Below are positions 26,101 to 36,114 of a DNA stretch of 63,546 bases, piece after piece. The stretch's first letter is position 1. Each line of letters begins with the position of its first letter. Source of the DNA: Lachnospiraceae bacterium. Its GTDB lineage: Bacteria > Bacillota > Clostridia > Lachnospirales > Lachnospiraceae. The notes below the pieces were generated by a model. It saw only the letters and a list, made by a program, of their open reading frames with translations. It was not told the origin of the DNA and did no database searches. Both the position numbers and the translations under genes were made by a program. The DNA is taken from the NCBI GenBank assembly GCA_028693705.1, contig JAQUUX010000005.1, positions 1-63,546 of the forward strand, in the 5' to 3' direction.

Positions 26101-26496
26101 TTATTCCTGTACTTTCGGCTTCACACCTTTTTTGGTGTAATAATCATCAACTGCTGCTTTTACGGCTTCTTCTGCCAGTACAGAACAATGAAGCTTGTGA
26201 GCCGGCAAACCATCCAATGCTTCTACAACAGCCTGGTTAGATAATTTAATTGCTTCTGTAATTGGTTTTCCCTTTATCATCTCTGTTGCCATTGAACTCG
26301 AAGCAATTGCAGAGCCACATCCGAAGGTATTGAATTTTACATCTGTAATAACATCTTTATCATCTACTTTGATATACATTTTCATAATGTCGCCACATTT
26401 TGCATTACCTACTTCACCTACACCATCAGCATCTTCCATTTTACCTACATTTCTCGGGTGTTGAAAATGATCCATTACTTTTTCGCTATATAACAT
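26101..26496 (-). CDS. nifU: NifU/IscU-type Fe-S scaffold
   Basis: A 131-aa scaffold on which Fe-S clusters are built. The three ligand cysteines are in VGNAKCGD, TFGCGSAIASSSM and HKLHCSVLAEEA. It lies between the cysteine desulfurase and mnmA in one operon. The C-terminal DYYTKKGVKPKVQE is lineage-specific. Confidence 0.93.
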   Translation of the reverse strand: MLYSEKVMDHFQHPRNVGKMEDADGVGEVGNAKCGDIMKMYIKVDDKDVITDVKFNTFGCGSAIASSSMATEMIKGKPITEAIKLSNQAVVEALDGLPAHKLHCSVLAEEAVKAAVDDYYTKKGVKPKVQE

Positions 26497-26550
26497 GATT
26501 TTTTCTCCCTTTTTTCCGAATTTTTTAATTTAGTTTTATTTTTAAATGAT

Positions 26551-27744
26551 TTATTTTTGTAAAAAATGTTTTCTCTCCCCTTTTTTTAATTCTTCCCATA
26601 CAGGTGACATATTTCTTAAATATTCCACAATACCAGGAACAGAATTTACGATATGTTCCATTTCTTCCGGTGTATTATATTCACCCACAGAAAGACGTAA
26701 GGAACCATGCGCAACCTCATGTGGAATTCCAAGAGATAACAGTACATGGCTTGGATCCAGGGAACCGGAAGTACAGGCAGAACCGGAGGATGCTGCAATA
26801 CCTTTATCATCCAGTAACAATAATAGTGACTCTCCTTCTATTCCTTCGAAAATGAAATTCACTGTCCCCGGCAATCTATGAGTTCTGTCTCCATTTAAGA
26901 CAGAATAAGGAATCTTCTCCAGACCATTGATTAGCTGTTCTCTTAAAGCTGTTATTTTTTCTTTATTTTTCTCCATATTTTCGCAAGATTCCCGGAACGC
27001 TGCTGCCATACCTACAATTGCCGGTAAATTCTCTGTTCCGGCACGTTTTCCCCGTTCCTGGGCTCCGCCTTCAATCACATTAACAAGTTGCATTCCTTTT
27101 CTGGCATAGAGAACACCAACACCCTTGGGTCCATGGAATTTATGAGCAGATAAGGAAAGCATATCTATCTGGTCAGCTTCCACATCTATCGGAATATGAC
27201 CAGCTGCTTGTACAGCATCGGTATGAAAAGGTATCTTTTTTTCTCTGCAAAGTGCACCGATCTCTGCAATCGGCTGAATGGTTCCAATTTCATTATTCGC
27301 ATACATAATGGTGATCAGTGCTGTATCTTCACGTACGGCATCGGCTACTTCTTTTGCTGTGATCAGACCATTTCTGTGCACATCCAGATATGTCACTTCA
27401 AATCCCTGTTTTTCCAGTTTCTGTAAGGTATGCAATACTGCATGATGTTCAAAGGTTGTTGATATAATATGCTTCTTTCCTTTTCGCTCACCTGCAGCTG
27501 CTGCAGAAAGGATTGCCTGATTATCAGCTTCACTTCCTCCTGCGGTAAAATAAATCTCGCTTGGATTTGCGTGAAGGTAACGGGCCATAATCTCTCTTGC
27601 CTCCACCAGTTTTGTTGCTGCTTCCTGACCTACCGAATGCAGGCTGGATGGGTTTCCATAATAATTCTCCATGCAATCTATCATTGTTTTCATTGCAGTT
27701 TCACTCATTTTGGTGGTGGCTGCATTATCTGCATATACGTACAT
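26551..27744 (-). CDS. nifS: cysteine desulfurase, NifS type
   Basis: A 397-aa PLP enzyme that takes sulfur from cysteine. PLP Lys in LSLSAHKFHGPKGVG; active-site Cys in the loop AASSGSACTSGSLDPSHVL; PLP-contacting TTFEHHAVLHTLQ near residue 98. AAGGAGG precedes the ATG. It is first in nifS-nifU-mnmA and supplies both Fe-S and tRNA thiolation. No iscR-type regulator lies upstream. Confidence 0.95.
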   Translation of the reverse strand: MYVYADNAATTKMSETAMKTMIDCMENYYGNPSSLHSVGQEAATKLVEAREIMARYLHANPSEIYFTAGGSEADNQAILSAAAAGERKGKKHIISTTFEHHAVLHTLQKLEKQGFEVTYLDVHRNGLITAKEVADAVREDTALITIMYANNEIGTIQPIAEIGALCREKKIPFHTDAVQAAGHIPIDVEADQIDMLSLSAHKFHGPKGVGVLYARKGMQLVNVIEGGAQERGKRAGTENLPAIVGMAAAFRESCENMEKNKEKITALREQLINGLEKIPYSVLNGDRTHRLPGTVNFIFEGIEGESLLLLLDDKGIAASSGSACTSGSLDPSHVLLSLGIPHEVAHGSLRLSVGEYNTPEEMEHIVNSVPGIVEYLRNMSPVWEELKKGERKHFLQK

Positions 27745-27793
27745 TTCTTACCTCCTTAATTATGTTTTAATTCCTATATCCTTTATATGAATT

Positions 27794-27822
27794 ATATTAT
27801 CACTTAATTTCTATCTCGTCAA
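27794..27822 (-). promoter_or_regulatory. promoter of nifS-nifU-mnmA
   Basis: TTGACG (27822-27817), a 17-base spacer and TAATAT (27799-27794), about 50 bases before the nifS start. A second TATAAT begins five bases further downstream. The rest of the 171-bp gap to the next gene shows no clear site. Confidence 0.65.
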
Positions 27823-27915
27823 TAGGATATTGTTTTTTTGGAAATACATGGCAAAAATATTGAATTAGTGAAAAAAACAGAATAAAATCAGAAGTAGAAA
27901 GAATTGAGGCACATT

Positions 27916-29153
27916 ATGAATGAACTAAAACAGAATGAATCAGCTCTATCTCCTGGTGATCAGGAAACAAGACAACTTTTAGATGCCTTGAATCTATCCC
28001 AGAAGGAAATAAAAGCAAAATCAGATTTTCTGACTCATTTAAGTTAGGAAATCCGAACACCATTAAATGTTATTATTGGTTTAACAGAGCTCTCTATTAT
28101 GGAAGAAAAATCTCCCGTGGTAAAAGACTACTTATCCAAATTAAGTCTTTCCAGTCAGTATCTGTTAAGTCTGATTAATGATGTTTTAGATATGTCCCGT
28201 ATAGAAAATGGACGGCTTCTGCTGCATCCGGACTGTTATCTCTATCGGGATTTCCAGAAATATATCAAAAGCAGTATTCTGCCCTTGTGTGAACAAAAGA
28301 ATATTACAATGATAGAACAGGATTATGGACAGCATTTTCCTATTTTTATTGATGCCACCAGATTTAATCAGGTTATTTTCAATCTACTCTCCAGTACAAT
28401 TCAATTTTCTCCTGACAATAGCATGATCTATATGATCTATCACAATCAGGTTGTGGGAAACAGTTTGTCCATGTACTTCGAGATACAAAATTCCGGTATG
28501 GAAATCAGCAAGGAATTTCAAAAACATATTTTTGAACCTTTTTCCCAGGAACGTCCCAACAATTCTAATGCTTCCCAAGCCACAGGTCTTGGTCTTACAA
28601 TCGCCAAAGCCATCGTAGACCGAATGGATGGTACTCTGACTGTAGAAAGCAGAGAAGGTAAGGGCACCAGCTTTTTGCTTCATTTGACAATGCCTCTTGT
28701 AGATGACCGGTTGAGAAAAAACCGACCGATGGTCTGACAGCAGATACATGTGATTTCACCGGAAAAACCATTCTGCTGGTGGAAGATCACCCGGTAAACC
28801 GTATGGTCGCAGCCAAATTATCGGCACAAAAAAATTCGACCGTTCTCCAGGCGGAAAACGGTCAGGTTGCTTTGTCCTGCTTCGAGCAGAATCAACCATA
28901 TGCAATAGATTTGATTATCATGGATATTCGTATGCCTGTATTAAATGGTTTGGAAGCTACTGCAAAGATTCGTGAACTTCCCAGACCGGATGCTTCCACA
29001 GTGCCGATTATCGCCATGACAGCTAATGCTTATGATGAAGACCGACGGATTTCCAAAGCCGCAGGTATGAATGAGCATCTGGCAAAGCCTCTGGATAAAC
29101 GGCTCCTTTATGAAACTGTTGCCCGATTCCTGTGTCCTAAAATTGGCCATTGA
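27916..29153 (+). pseudogene. hybrid histidine kinase/response regulator, decayed
   Basis: A former kinase lacking a membrane sensor. From ATG 27916 (weak GAGG upstream) it reads a coiled linker, then KSDFLTHLS, a TAG at 28045-28047, and EIRTPLNVIIGLTEL. The TAG stands exactly where the phospho-acceptor His of SHEIRTP belongs. The HATPase part follows in the same frame (GLGLTIAKAIVDRMDG). Near 28720-28735, beside a run of A, the frame shifts, and the receiver domain continues in another frame (TILLVEDHPVNRM, IIMDIRMPVLNGLEA with its Asp) to 29153. Two separate lesions make a functional kinase unlikely. The receiver could still be translated from 28779, and its end overlaps the convergent acyltransferase gene by 46 bp. 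Confidence 0.88.
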
Positions 29154-30148
29154 AAAAGAGGAGACAGCAATTTCTTCACCGGTTTTATAGAACATACGAC
29201 CAAAATCAAAACTGTTAATATGAAAATCATTACAATTGATTGAATCGGTAACGCATCCTGTGGAAAGTTCGCTTTCTGCAGGATTTTTTTATAGTTTAAA
29301 TACTTTACAATAAATCCATGCAGCAAAAATACCGTCATGGTATTTTGTCCAAGATAGGTAATTCCCGGAATTCTTCTCCCTGGAATAAATGCACACAAAA
29401 ATATAATAAAAATAATGGCTACCAATCCCAGACTACTGCGAATGATTATACTGTAATCTTTAGCGCTGTAGGAATAGGAATTATACAGCCAGGATCGCTT
29501 AATGACATCACTCCATATATGTAACTCCAAAACAGCAATCACAGCCAATATACCTGATACAATTCTAACCATGTTTTGTATTTTTCTTTCCATAGGCCTG
29601 CAAATCTGACTTCTGAAAACATGAAGCCTTGCCGATTTCACATAATAGCCCATTAAAAAGAAAGGAAAATAAACCAAAATTCTGGATAAACTCAAATAAT
29701 AAGAAACCGTCTTATCGTAACCCGCCATTAATGCCAGAAAAATTGCTGCAATCAGAGTGACCGCCCGTTTCCATGTATTATCCGGCAGGAACACCAGTAC
29801 AATATTCCATACAATCAATGCCATCAGATACCACAGAATCCAATAAGGAATGGTATATCTGAATTCCATGGCATGATGAAGAACCTTATTAGAGAAAATG
29901 ATATATAAGGTTTGAAAAACCGCGTAGGGATATACATATTTTCGAAGAATTTCTCCCCCGGTATGCACCCTTCCACAATATCCGGATAAAAAACTAAACG
30001 CCGGCATATGAAAGGAATAAATAATTAAATATAAAAAATAACTTCCATTAAAATTCATTTTCTCACATAAATGACCTAAAACTACCAGAAAAATCAGAAC
30101 TGCCTTTAAATTATCTATTTCATAAACTCTTGCTTTTGATGGTTCCAT
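29108..30148 (-). CDS. membrane acyltransferase, family 3 (OafA/YrhL-like)
   Basis: A 346-aa polytopic membrane protein beginning RVYEIDNLKAVLIFLVVLGH, where the His is the conserved family residue, then SFHMPAFSFLSGYCG. About ten hydrophobic segments follow. Such enzymes move acetyl or other acyl groups onto cell-surface glycans or small molecules; the acceptor is unknown. It overlaps the convergent receiver remnant and is separated from the gene at 30340 by a terminator. Confidence 0.82.
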   Translation of the reverse strand: MEPSKARVYEIDNLKAVLIFLVVLGHLCEKMNFNGSYFLYLIIYSFHMPAFSFLSGYCGRVHTGGEILRKYVYPYAVFQTLYIIFSNKVLHHAMEFRYTIPYWILWYLMALIVWNIVLVFLPDNTWKRAVTLIAAIFLALMAGYDKTVSYYLSLSRILVYFPFFLMGYYVKSARLHVFRSQICRPMERKIQNMVRIVSGILAVIAVLELHIWSDVIKRSWLYNSYSYSAKDYSIIIRSSLGLVAIIFIIFLCAFIPGRRIPGITYLGQNTMTVFLLHGFIVKYLNYKKILQKANFPQDALPIQSIVMIFILTVLILVVCSIKPVKKLLSPLFQWPILGHRNRATVS

Positions 30149-30223
30149 TTTTTAAAACTACCTCTTTTCAGGCGCCGTTACAAGCTTTCATCCATGATTA
30201 TATTGCCCCAATACCACACGATC

Positions 30224-30290
30224 AAAAGCGACGGACACCAGTCAAGGATAATAGCACTTCTATCCTCTTTTTGCAAGTGTCCGCCGCTTT
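30224..30290 (-). terminator. terminator after the acetamidase-like gene
   Basis: Arms 30225-30238 and 30277-30290 pair over 14 bp with one mismatch; an inner repeat AGGATA/TATCCT lies in the loop. On the - strand four T follow. A second, overlapping hairpin (CGCCG/CGGCG, 30282-30300) with a T run on the + strand may serve the other direction. Confidence 0.7.
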
Positions 30291-30339
30291 ATATCCGGCG
30301 ATCTTATTTTTTTCTGATTTATTTTGTATTTAATTAATT

Positions 30340-31236
30340 TTAGATTATTTTTTTCAGGTATTTTTTTTCCATGCAAAAACGTACAGTTCTCTTTGGATCT
30401 ACGACCTGACAGATTTCCAGATCTCCTACTGCACTCATGAGCATGCCTGCATCATTCAAATCCAATCCCGTTCTGGACTGTACATAGCTGCACATCTCAC
30501 TGGTTGCAGCATAGATAGCCTTTTCCAAATCTGCATCTGAGGCGATAACATATACTTTCTCAGCTGTTTCCAGATAAGGCGTGGGAATGGATTCACCCTT
30601 GATCACATCTACCTGCACAGTAATCCTGGCCGGAATTTCGATACCGGTAACCATGATCTCTCCATCACCCATATTGGCATGCACATCGCCCATTGCAAGC
30701 AATGCACCTTTTACTGCCACCGGAAAATATAAACTGGTACCTTCTCCGATTTTGGTATTATCCATATTCCCGCCATGGGTTCCCGGTTCTCCGGTAGGAA
30801 TTTCTCCCTCTGCAGGTGCAACACCGATTACACCGATCATTGGTGTACATGGAATCTCGTATTTTCCGGCAAAAGTTGCTATACGATTCTTTACCGGAAG
30901 ACGTCTTATCTTGCTGGTCTGAATATCTTTTCCCAGCACACCATCCTTAGGAATGGCGGCCATTGTTCCATAATCACCCAGTTCAATACTCTGAATTGTT
31001 ACTTTCAGAATATCCCCTGGTTCGGCACCATCAACATATAAGGGGCCTGTTGCCGGATTAATAGTGCTCCAATCCAGACTATCAATGCCGGTATCTTCAC
31101 TGGTAATCTGATTATTAAAGCAATCTCTTCCATGGAAGACAACGGTCTCTCCGGCTCCCACCGTTAAGGCGGGAGTATTGGATGGAGACATATTATAAAT
31201 ATACTGGTCTTTTATTTCTTTCATATGAATGATCAC
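30340..31236 (-). CDS. acetamidase/formamidase family protein
   Basis: A 298-aa metal-dependent amidohydrolase of the FmdA/AmdA family, which releases ammonia from short amides. Typical stretches are DCFNNQITSE, NPATGPLYVDGAEPGD, GTHGGNMDNTKIGEGT and GDVHANMGDGE. The start is a GTG at 31236 with GGAAAGA before it; the ATG at 31224 is an alternative. It is the last gene of the peptide-transporter set, 30 bp after the binding-protein gene, so it may act on an amide derived from the imported compound. Confidence 0.88.
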   Translation of the reverse strand: MIIHMKEIKDQYIYNMSPSNTPALTVGAGETVVFHGRDCFNNQITSEDTGIDSLDWSTINPATGPLYVDGAEPGDILKVTIQSIELGDYGTMAAIPKDGVLGKDIQTSKIRRLPVKNRIATFAGKYEIPCTPMIGVIGVAPAEGEIPTGEPGTHGGNMDNTKIGEGTSLYFPVAVKGALLAMGDVHANMGDGEIMVTGIEIPARITVQVDVIKGESIPTPYLETAEKVYVIASDADLEKAIYAATSEMCSYVQSRTGLDLNDAGMLMSAVGDLEICQVVDPKRTVRFCMEKKYLKKII

Positions 31237-31266
31237 TCTTTCCTGACATTTTATTTCTAATGATTT

Positions 31267-32952
31267 TTATTCACTAACAGTTACATTCTTTACATAGAAG
31301 TTCCAGAACCATGCACCTGTCAGATCAGCTACACCACCGGTTACTCTGTTATTTACGGTAAATAACCAATTCTGGTGCATATAAACATAGTTTGGCACGT
31401 CTGCGTTAATGATGTCAATAGCCTGTAACATTAACTGTGTACGTTCCACATCATCTGTGGATGCTGCCTGCTGTAATAAAAGTTCATCCAGTTCAGGATT
31501 CTCATATGCACAAGAGTTAGAGCCACCGTCGCCTGTATTAGAGGAAGCATATAATGGTGTTAAGTTTCCGGATGGATCCGGGAAATCAGCTGACCACTCA
31601 AATAATGCAAAGTCATAAGGTCTTACACCATCTGCATCAATGCCTGAACCAAACTGCAGGGATACTAATTCATCATTGGAAACTTTGTTAATCGTTACAT
31701 TAATACCAATAGCTGCTAAAGACTGCTGAATATAAAGTCCTAAGGAGTTGTCAATAGATCTTTCATCAATTGTTAATTCACAGTCAAATCCATCAGGATA
31801 TGCACTTGCTGCTAATGCTTCTTTTGCTTTATCCACATCAAAGGTATATGGAGGGCAATTATCTGTCTGGTAAGCTGTCCAGTCTTCTTTGTCAAATAAG
31901 AATAAACTTTCCGGAACCGGAATACCGTTGCTGGTTGTTCCTTCACCATATTCTTTGATCAGTTCGGTCTGCAGTGAAGTATCATCCAAAGCATATGAAA
32001 TTGCTCTTCTTACATTAGCATCATCAAAAGGTGCTTTCTTACAGTTGAAAGAGATGAAACGAAGTCCCCATGAAGGAATGGACTGTAAGGTAACGTCTGC
32101 ATTTTCTTTTACATTGTCTAACATTTCAACCGGTGTAAACAGATTGATATCCATCTGATTAGAGGTAGATGCCATAACTCGGGTGGTATCTTCTGTTACA
32201 ATTTTGAATACTACAGTTTTGATCTGTGGTGTTACGTCTTTATTCCAATAATTCTCATTTGCTGTCAAAACAATCTGGTTACCAACATCCCAGCTGTCAA
32301 ATACATATGGGCCGGTTCCTAAAACTCCGCCTTCCGGTGTACCATAGTCATCCGGATGAGCCTCTACATATGCTTTGGAATGAATTTGTCCTGCAGTAGT
32401 TGCAAAGGTATGTTTCCAAAGTGCATCAGCCTGTGAAAGATGAACTGTGAACTGCCAGTCGCCTGTCTGCTCAATGGACTCTACATTTGCATACATCCAT
32501 GCCAGATAGGAAGCAACAGCAGGATCCTGATAACGTTCAATAGAGAACATTACATCTTCCATGGTCATCGGTGTTCCATCAGAGAAAGTTACATCACTTC
32601 TTACATTATAAACATAAGTCAGACCGTCTACTTCCTCCCAGCTCTCACAAAGGCCATTTTCAATTGCATCATTTTCACCATAGTACAATAAACTTTCTGT
32701 AATCTGATTTACAACCGGATTTGTAGTAAAATCATAAGCAAATGCTGAATCCAGTGAGATTGGCTCCTGGTTCAAACCGATGGTCAGAGTATCTGATCCG
32801 CTCGCTACTGCTGTAGCAGATGCTGCTTCTCCGGTTCCTGCTTCTGTAGCTTCAACCACATCAGCTGACTGGAAAGTAGAACTGCCGCAACCTGCCAGAC
32901 AGGTAACTGTCATAGCCGCTGTCAATAAAACTGCTAATACCTTTTTCTTCAT
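31267..32952 (-). CDS. peptide-type ABC transporter substrate-binding lipoprotein
   Basis: A 561-aa family 5 binding protein, lipidated at Cys22 (CLAGC). Family marks include TLTIGLNQEPISLDSAFAYD, VTFSDGTPMTMEDVMFSIE, GTGPYVFDSWDVGNQI and NPELDELLLQQA. It lies after the M42 peptidase gene (70 bp) and completes oppBCDF. The ligand could be an oligopeptide, or an opine- or nickel-chelate-like compound. Confidence 0.9.
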   Translation of the reverse strand: MKKKVLAVLLTAAMTVTCLAGCGSSTFQSADVVEATEAGTGEAASATAVASGSDTLTIGLNQEPISLDSAFAYDFTTNPVVNQITESLLYYGENDAIENGLCESWEEVDGLTYVYNVRSDVTFSDGTPMTMEDVMFSIERYQDPAVASYLAWMYANVESIEQTGDWQFTVHLSQADALWKHTFATTAGQIHSKAYVEAHPDDYGTPEGGVLGTGPYVFDSWDVGNQIVLTANENYWNKDVTPQIKTVVFKIVTEDTTRVMASTSNQMDINLFTPVEMLDNVKENADVTLQSIPSWGLRFISFNCKKAPFDDANVRRAISYALDDTSLQTELIKEYGEGTTSNGIPVPESLFLFDKEDWTAYQTDNCPPYTFDVDKAKEALAASAYPDGFDCELTIDERSIDNSLGLYIQQSLAAIGINVTINKVSNDELVSLQFGSGIDADGVRPYDFALFEWSADFPDPSGNLTPLYASSNTGDGGSNSCAYENPELDELLLQQAASTDDVERTQLMLQAIDIINADVPNYVYMHQNWLFTVNNRVTGGVADLTGAWFWNFYVKNVTVSE

Positions 32953-33022
32953 AATACAATCCTCCTTTGATCTTGCTTTATCAATAAATCAGCAATGCTG
33001 ACTCATTTCCATTTCACACAGC

Positions 33023-34093
33023 CTATTTGCCAAAATCCTTTGCAAACTGTTCTCCTAATATTGCTGCATTTCCAATATCCGCAATACTTACCATACCTAT
33101 TGTGGTATGAATATAACGTTCCGGAAGGGAAATTCCACCTGTTAAAATACCCTCATTTGAATAAGTCATAATACAGGCATCTGTACCACAACGGATCATA
33201 ACCGAATGCTGATAAGGAATACCTGCCTTGTCAGCAGCGGCTTCCATCATTTTCACCATCTTTCTGGGAACAATGTTTCCGATACAATCATCAGGACTCC
33301 AGTCGAAGAATTCGATTGCCGGTCCCTTTCCCAGATAACATCTGGCTGCTCCGGGATTTAATTCATCCTGTTCTGTTGCCAGTCCCACATCAATACAAAT
33401 AGCAGCGTCCGGTTTGATACGTCGGGTAATGACTGTAACGCCTTTTTCACCAAGTTCTTCCTGAACTGTTCCTACTGCATATATTGTTGCTTCTGTTTCT
33501 ACATCTTTAAGTGCATCCATCATAAGGATCATGGCAACTACACTGGAACGGTTGTCCACAGCTTTACCACTGTAGAACTTTCCGTTTAATACATGGCTTT
33601 CTTTTTCCATATTTACAATATCGCCAATTTTGATACCAAGCGCAGCTACTTCCTCTTTGGTTTCAGCTCCTACATCGATGAGAATGTCCTGGAACTGAAA
33701 ACCGGCGCTTTCCTTTCCCATGGTCTGGTGAATCGGTTTGCCTCCACCGGTTACGCCGTATACAACACCATTATCTGTATGAATGGTCATCACCTGATTA
33801 ACCAGAATATTAGGATTGTGGAAACCGATAGGTACAATCGTTAAATAACCCCGATCAGTTATGTCACTTACCATAAATCCAATTTCATCCATATGAGCTG
33901 CAAACATTAATTTCAAATCCGGATTTTTACTTTTTTTGATAAATACGGCATTTCCCAGCACATCGGTATAATGCTCATCTGTAATTGGTGCCAGATATTT
34001 TTCCAGAAGCGTTGCTACTGCTTTTTCGTTGCCGGATACACCGTTTACTGCTGTAAATTCATCCAATAATTTGATGATTTTTTCCTGATCCAT
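33023..34093 (-). CDS. M42 family metallo-aminopeptidase
   Basis: A 356-aa cytoplasmic peptidase with two-metal ligands: His in FAAHMDEIGFMV, Asp in GKAVDNRSSVVAM, Glu pair in VQEELGEKG, Asp in CIDVGLA and His in RYIHTTIGMV. M42 enzymes form large tetrahedral particles that trim peptides. The start shares one base with the oppF stop (TAATG), indicating coupling, so it probably degrades the peptides this transporter brings in. Confidence 0.92.
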   Translation of the reverse strand: MDQEKIIKLLDEFTAVNGVSGNEKAVATLLEKYLAPITDEHYTDVLGNAVFIKKSKNPDLKLMFAAHMDEIGFMVSDITDRGYLTIVPIGFHNPNILVNQVMTIHTDNGVVYGVTGGGKPIHQTMGKESAGFQFQDILIDVGAETKEEVAALGIKIGDIVNMEKESHVLNGKFYSGKAVDNRSSVVAMILMMDALKDVETEATIYAVGTVQEELGEKGVTVITRRIKPDAAICIDVGLATEQDELNPGAARCYLGKGPAIEFFDWSPDDCIGNIVPRKMVKMMEAAADKAGIPYQHSVMIRCGTDACIMTYSNEGILTGGISLPERYIHTTIGMVSIADIGNAAILGEQFAKDFGK

Positions 34094-35106
34094 TATTTTC
34101 TAGCCTCCTCATACGCTTTCGCTGCTTCTTTTGCTTTGTGGCATACTACCCAATGTCTGTCTGCTACTTTATAAAGCGGTGGAATCTCTACGTCACATTT
34201 GCCCTTGATACACTCGGCGCATCTTGTATGGAAACGACAGCCTGTCGGCACGTTAGTCGGACTTGGAACCTCTCCCTCCAGGATGACCTGCTCTTTTTCT
34301 TCTTCAGGAAAATCCTTTGGTTTAGATGCAATCAGCGCCTTTGTATATGGATGCATGGTATTACCAAAAATCTCTTCGGTAACCCCGATTTCTACCATAC
34401 CGCCCAGATACATGACCATAACTCTGTCACAGATATGCTCTACAACCGTGAGTTCATGGGATATGAACATCATGGTAAGATGAAACTGATCTTTTAAATC
34501 GTAGAGCAGATTTAAAATTTGTGCCTGCACAGATACATCCAATGCAGAAACCGGTTCATCAGCTACAATGAATTTGGGGTTAGGTATCAAGGCTCTTACT
34601 ACGGCAAGTCGCTGTAACTGCCCACCACTTAGTTCATCACATCTGCGACCTAACACCTGAGTATCCATGTTCACATACTGTAGCAGTTCCTGTATTCTCT
34701 CTTTCGCCTCTTTACTCTTTAACCCATAGAATTCTGCTACTTCTGATAGATTTTTACCAATCGTCTTCTTTGGATTAAAGGAAGAATAAGGATTCTGAAA
34801 TACCATCTGCATGTCTTTTCTATACTGGATCATCCCCTTGCTGTTCAGATCCGTGATATCTTCACCATTAAAAATGATCTTACCGTCAGTTGCATCAATC
34901 AGCTTTAACAAGCATCTTCCCAGAGTGGATTTTCCACAACCGCTTTCACCTACTACACCAAGGTTTTCACCTTTAAATATATTAAAAGTGACACCGTCTA
35001 CAGCTTTTAGAATAATCTCTTTTTTATCCCCGTCCTTTTTTGCTTTTCCCATGGGATAATATTTGCATAAATCTTGTATTGTCAGTAATTTTTCAAATTT
35101 CTCCAT
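34093..35106 (-). CDS. oppF: oligopeptide ABC transporter ATPase (OppF type)
   Basis: A 337-aa ATPase: GESGCGKSTLGRCLL P-loop, FQNPYSSFNPKKTIG, signature LSGGQLQRLAVVRAL, Walker B FIVADEPVSALD. The C-terminal CRFHTRCAECIKGKC is the cysteine-rich region of oligopeptide ATPases that often binds an Fe-S cluster. It follows oppD by 37 bp. Confidence 0.92.
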   Translation of the reverse strand: MEKFEKLLTIQDLCKYYPMGKAKKDGDKKEIILKAVDGVTFNIFKGENLGVVGESGCGKSTLGRCLLKLIDATDGKIIFNGEDITDLNSKGMIQYRKDMQMVFQNPYSSFNPKKTIGKNLSEVAEFYGLKSKEAKERIQELLQYVNMDTQVLGRRCDELSGGQLQRLAVVRALIPNPKFIVADEPVSALDVSVQAQILNLLYDLKDQFHLTMMFISHELTVVEHICDRVMVMYLGGMVEIGVTEEIFGNTMHPYTKALIASKPKDFPEEEKEQVILEGEVPSPTNVPTGCRFHTRCAECIKGKCDVEIPPLYKVADRHWVVCHKAKEAAKAYEEARK

Positions 35107-35143
35107 ATGTCTTCTCCCATCTGCCCTTAGTCGTTCACGCTAT

Positions 35144-36112
35144 TTATGCAAATTTATGTTTGCAGGCAAACTCATGATTTTCGCCACAGGATTCAAGCTG
35201 TGGAGCACTTTCCCTGCAGGCATCCGTCGCATATTTACAACGCTCTGCATATGCACATCCTACAATTTTCCTTCTAAGGTCCGGTGGTGTACCCGGTATG
35301 GTTACCAGTTTTCCTCCCCGTTCGCCGGATTTTGGAATACTTTGAATTAAATCCATTGTATATGGATGCTTAGGATTATGGAAAATCTCTCCAACCGGTC
35401 CATGCTCTACAATAACTTCTGCATACATAACAGATACCACATCACAGATCTCAGCAATGACACCGAAGTTATGAGTGATTACCAGTACAGACATACCGTT
35501 TTGTTCCTGCAATTCTTTAATCAGTCTTAAAATCTGTGCCTGCACGGTTACGTCCAATGCTGTTGTCGATTCATCTGCAATCAATAGCTTAGGGTTACAA
35601 GCAATTGCCATGGCAATACTAACCCTCTGAAGCATGCCGCCGCTCAATTCAAAAGGATACTGTTTGTATCTCTGCTCTGCTGGAAAGATACCTACTTTTT
35701 CTAAAAGTTTCAGGGAACGTTCCTTTGCTTCGGCTTTGCTTACTTTTTCATGCTGTAGTATCATTTCATCCAGCTGCTTTCCAATACGAAGCAAGGGATT
35801 CAGCGTAGTCATCGGATCTTGGAATATCATGGAAATATCTTTTCCACGAATCTGTTCCAATTCTTTTTCTTTCATAGTCAGGATATCTGTATTTCCTTCA
35901 TAAATAATCTCTCCTCCATATAACATCTTCTTTTCATCATGGAGTCTCATAATAGATTTGGCAGTCATGGATTTACCGCATCCACTTTCTCCTACCAGTC
36001 CATGTATCTGTCCTTGCGCGATTTCCAGATTAATGTCCCGGACTGCATGTACAATTCCTCTGGGTGACATGAGATTTACTTTTAAGTTCTTAATGTTAAT
36101 TAATTCGCTCAT
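35144..36112 (-). CDS. oppD: oligopeptide ABC transporter ATPase (OppD type)
   Basis: A 322-aa ATPase: GESGCGKSMTAKSIM P-loop, FQDPMTTLNPLLRIG, signature LSGGMLQRVSIAMAI, Walker B LLIADESTTALDVT. The C-terminal CAYAERCKYATDACRE carries the usual cysteines. It follows oppC by 2 bp. Confidence 0.92.
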   Translation of the reverse strand: MSELINIKNLKVNLMSPRGIVHAVRDINLEIAQGQIHGLVGESGCGKSMTAKSIMRLHDEKKMLYGGEIIYEGNTDILTMKEKELEQIRGKDISMIFQDPMTTLNPLLRIGKQLDEMILQHEKVSKAEAKERSLKLLEKVGIFPAEQRYKQYPFELSGGMLQRVSIAMAIACNPKLLIADESTTALDVTVQAQILRLIKELQEQNGMSVLVITHNFGVIAEICDVVSVMYAEVIVEHGPVGEIFHNPKHPYTMDLIQSIPKSGERGGKLVTIPGTPPDLRRKIVGCAYAERCKYATDACRESAPQLESCGENHEFACKHKFA

Positions 36113-36114
36113 CT

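Noticed and set aside
28045..28047. TAG in the kinase as pyrrolysine or programmed read-through
   Set aside because: The position needs a histidine, no read-through element is visible, and a second frameshift shows the gene is decaying.
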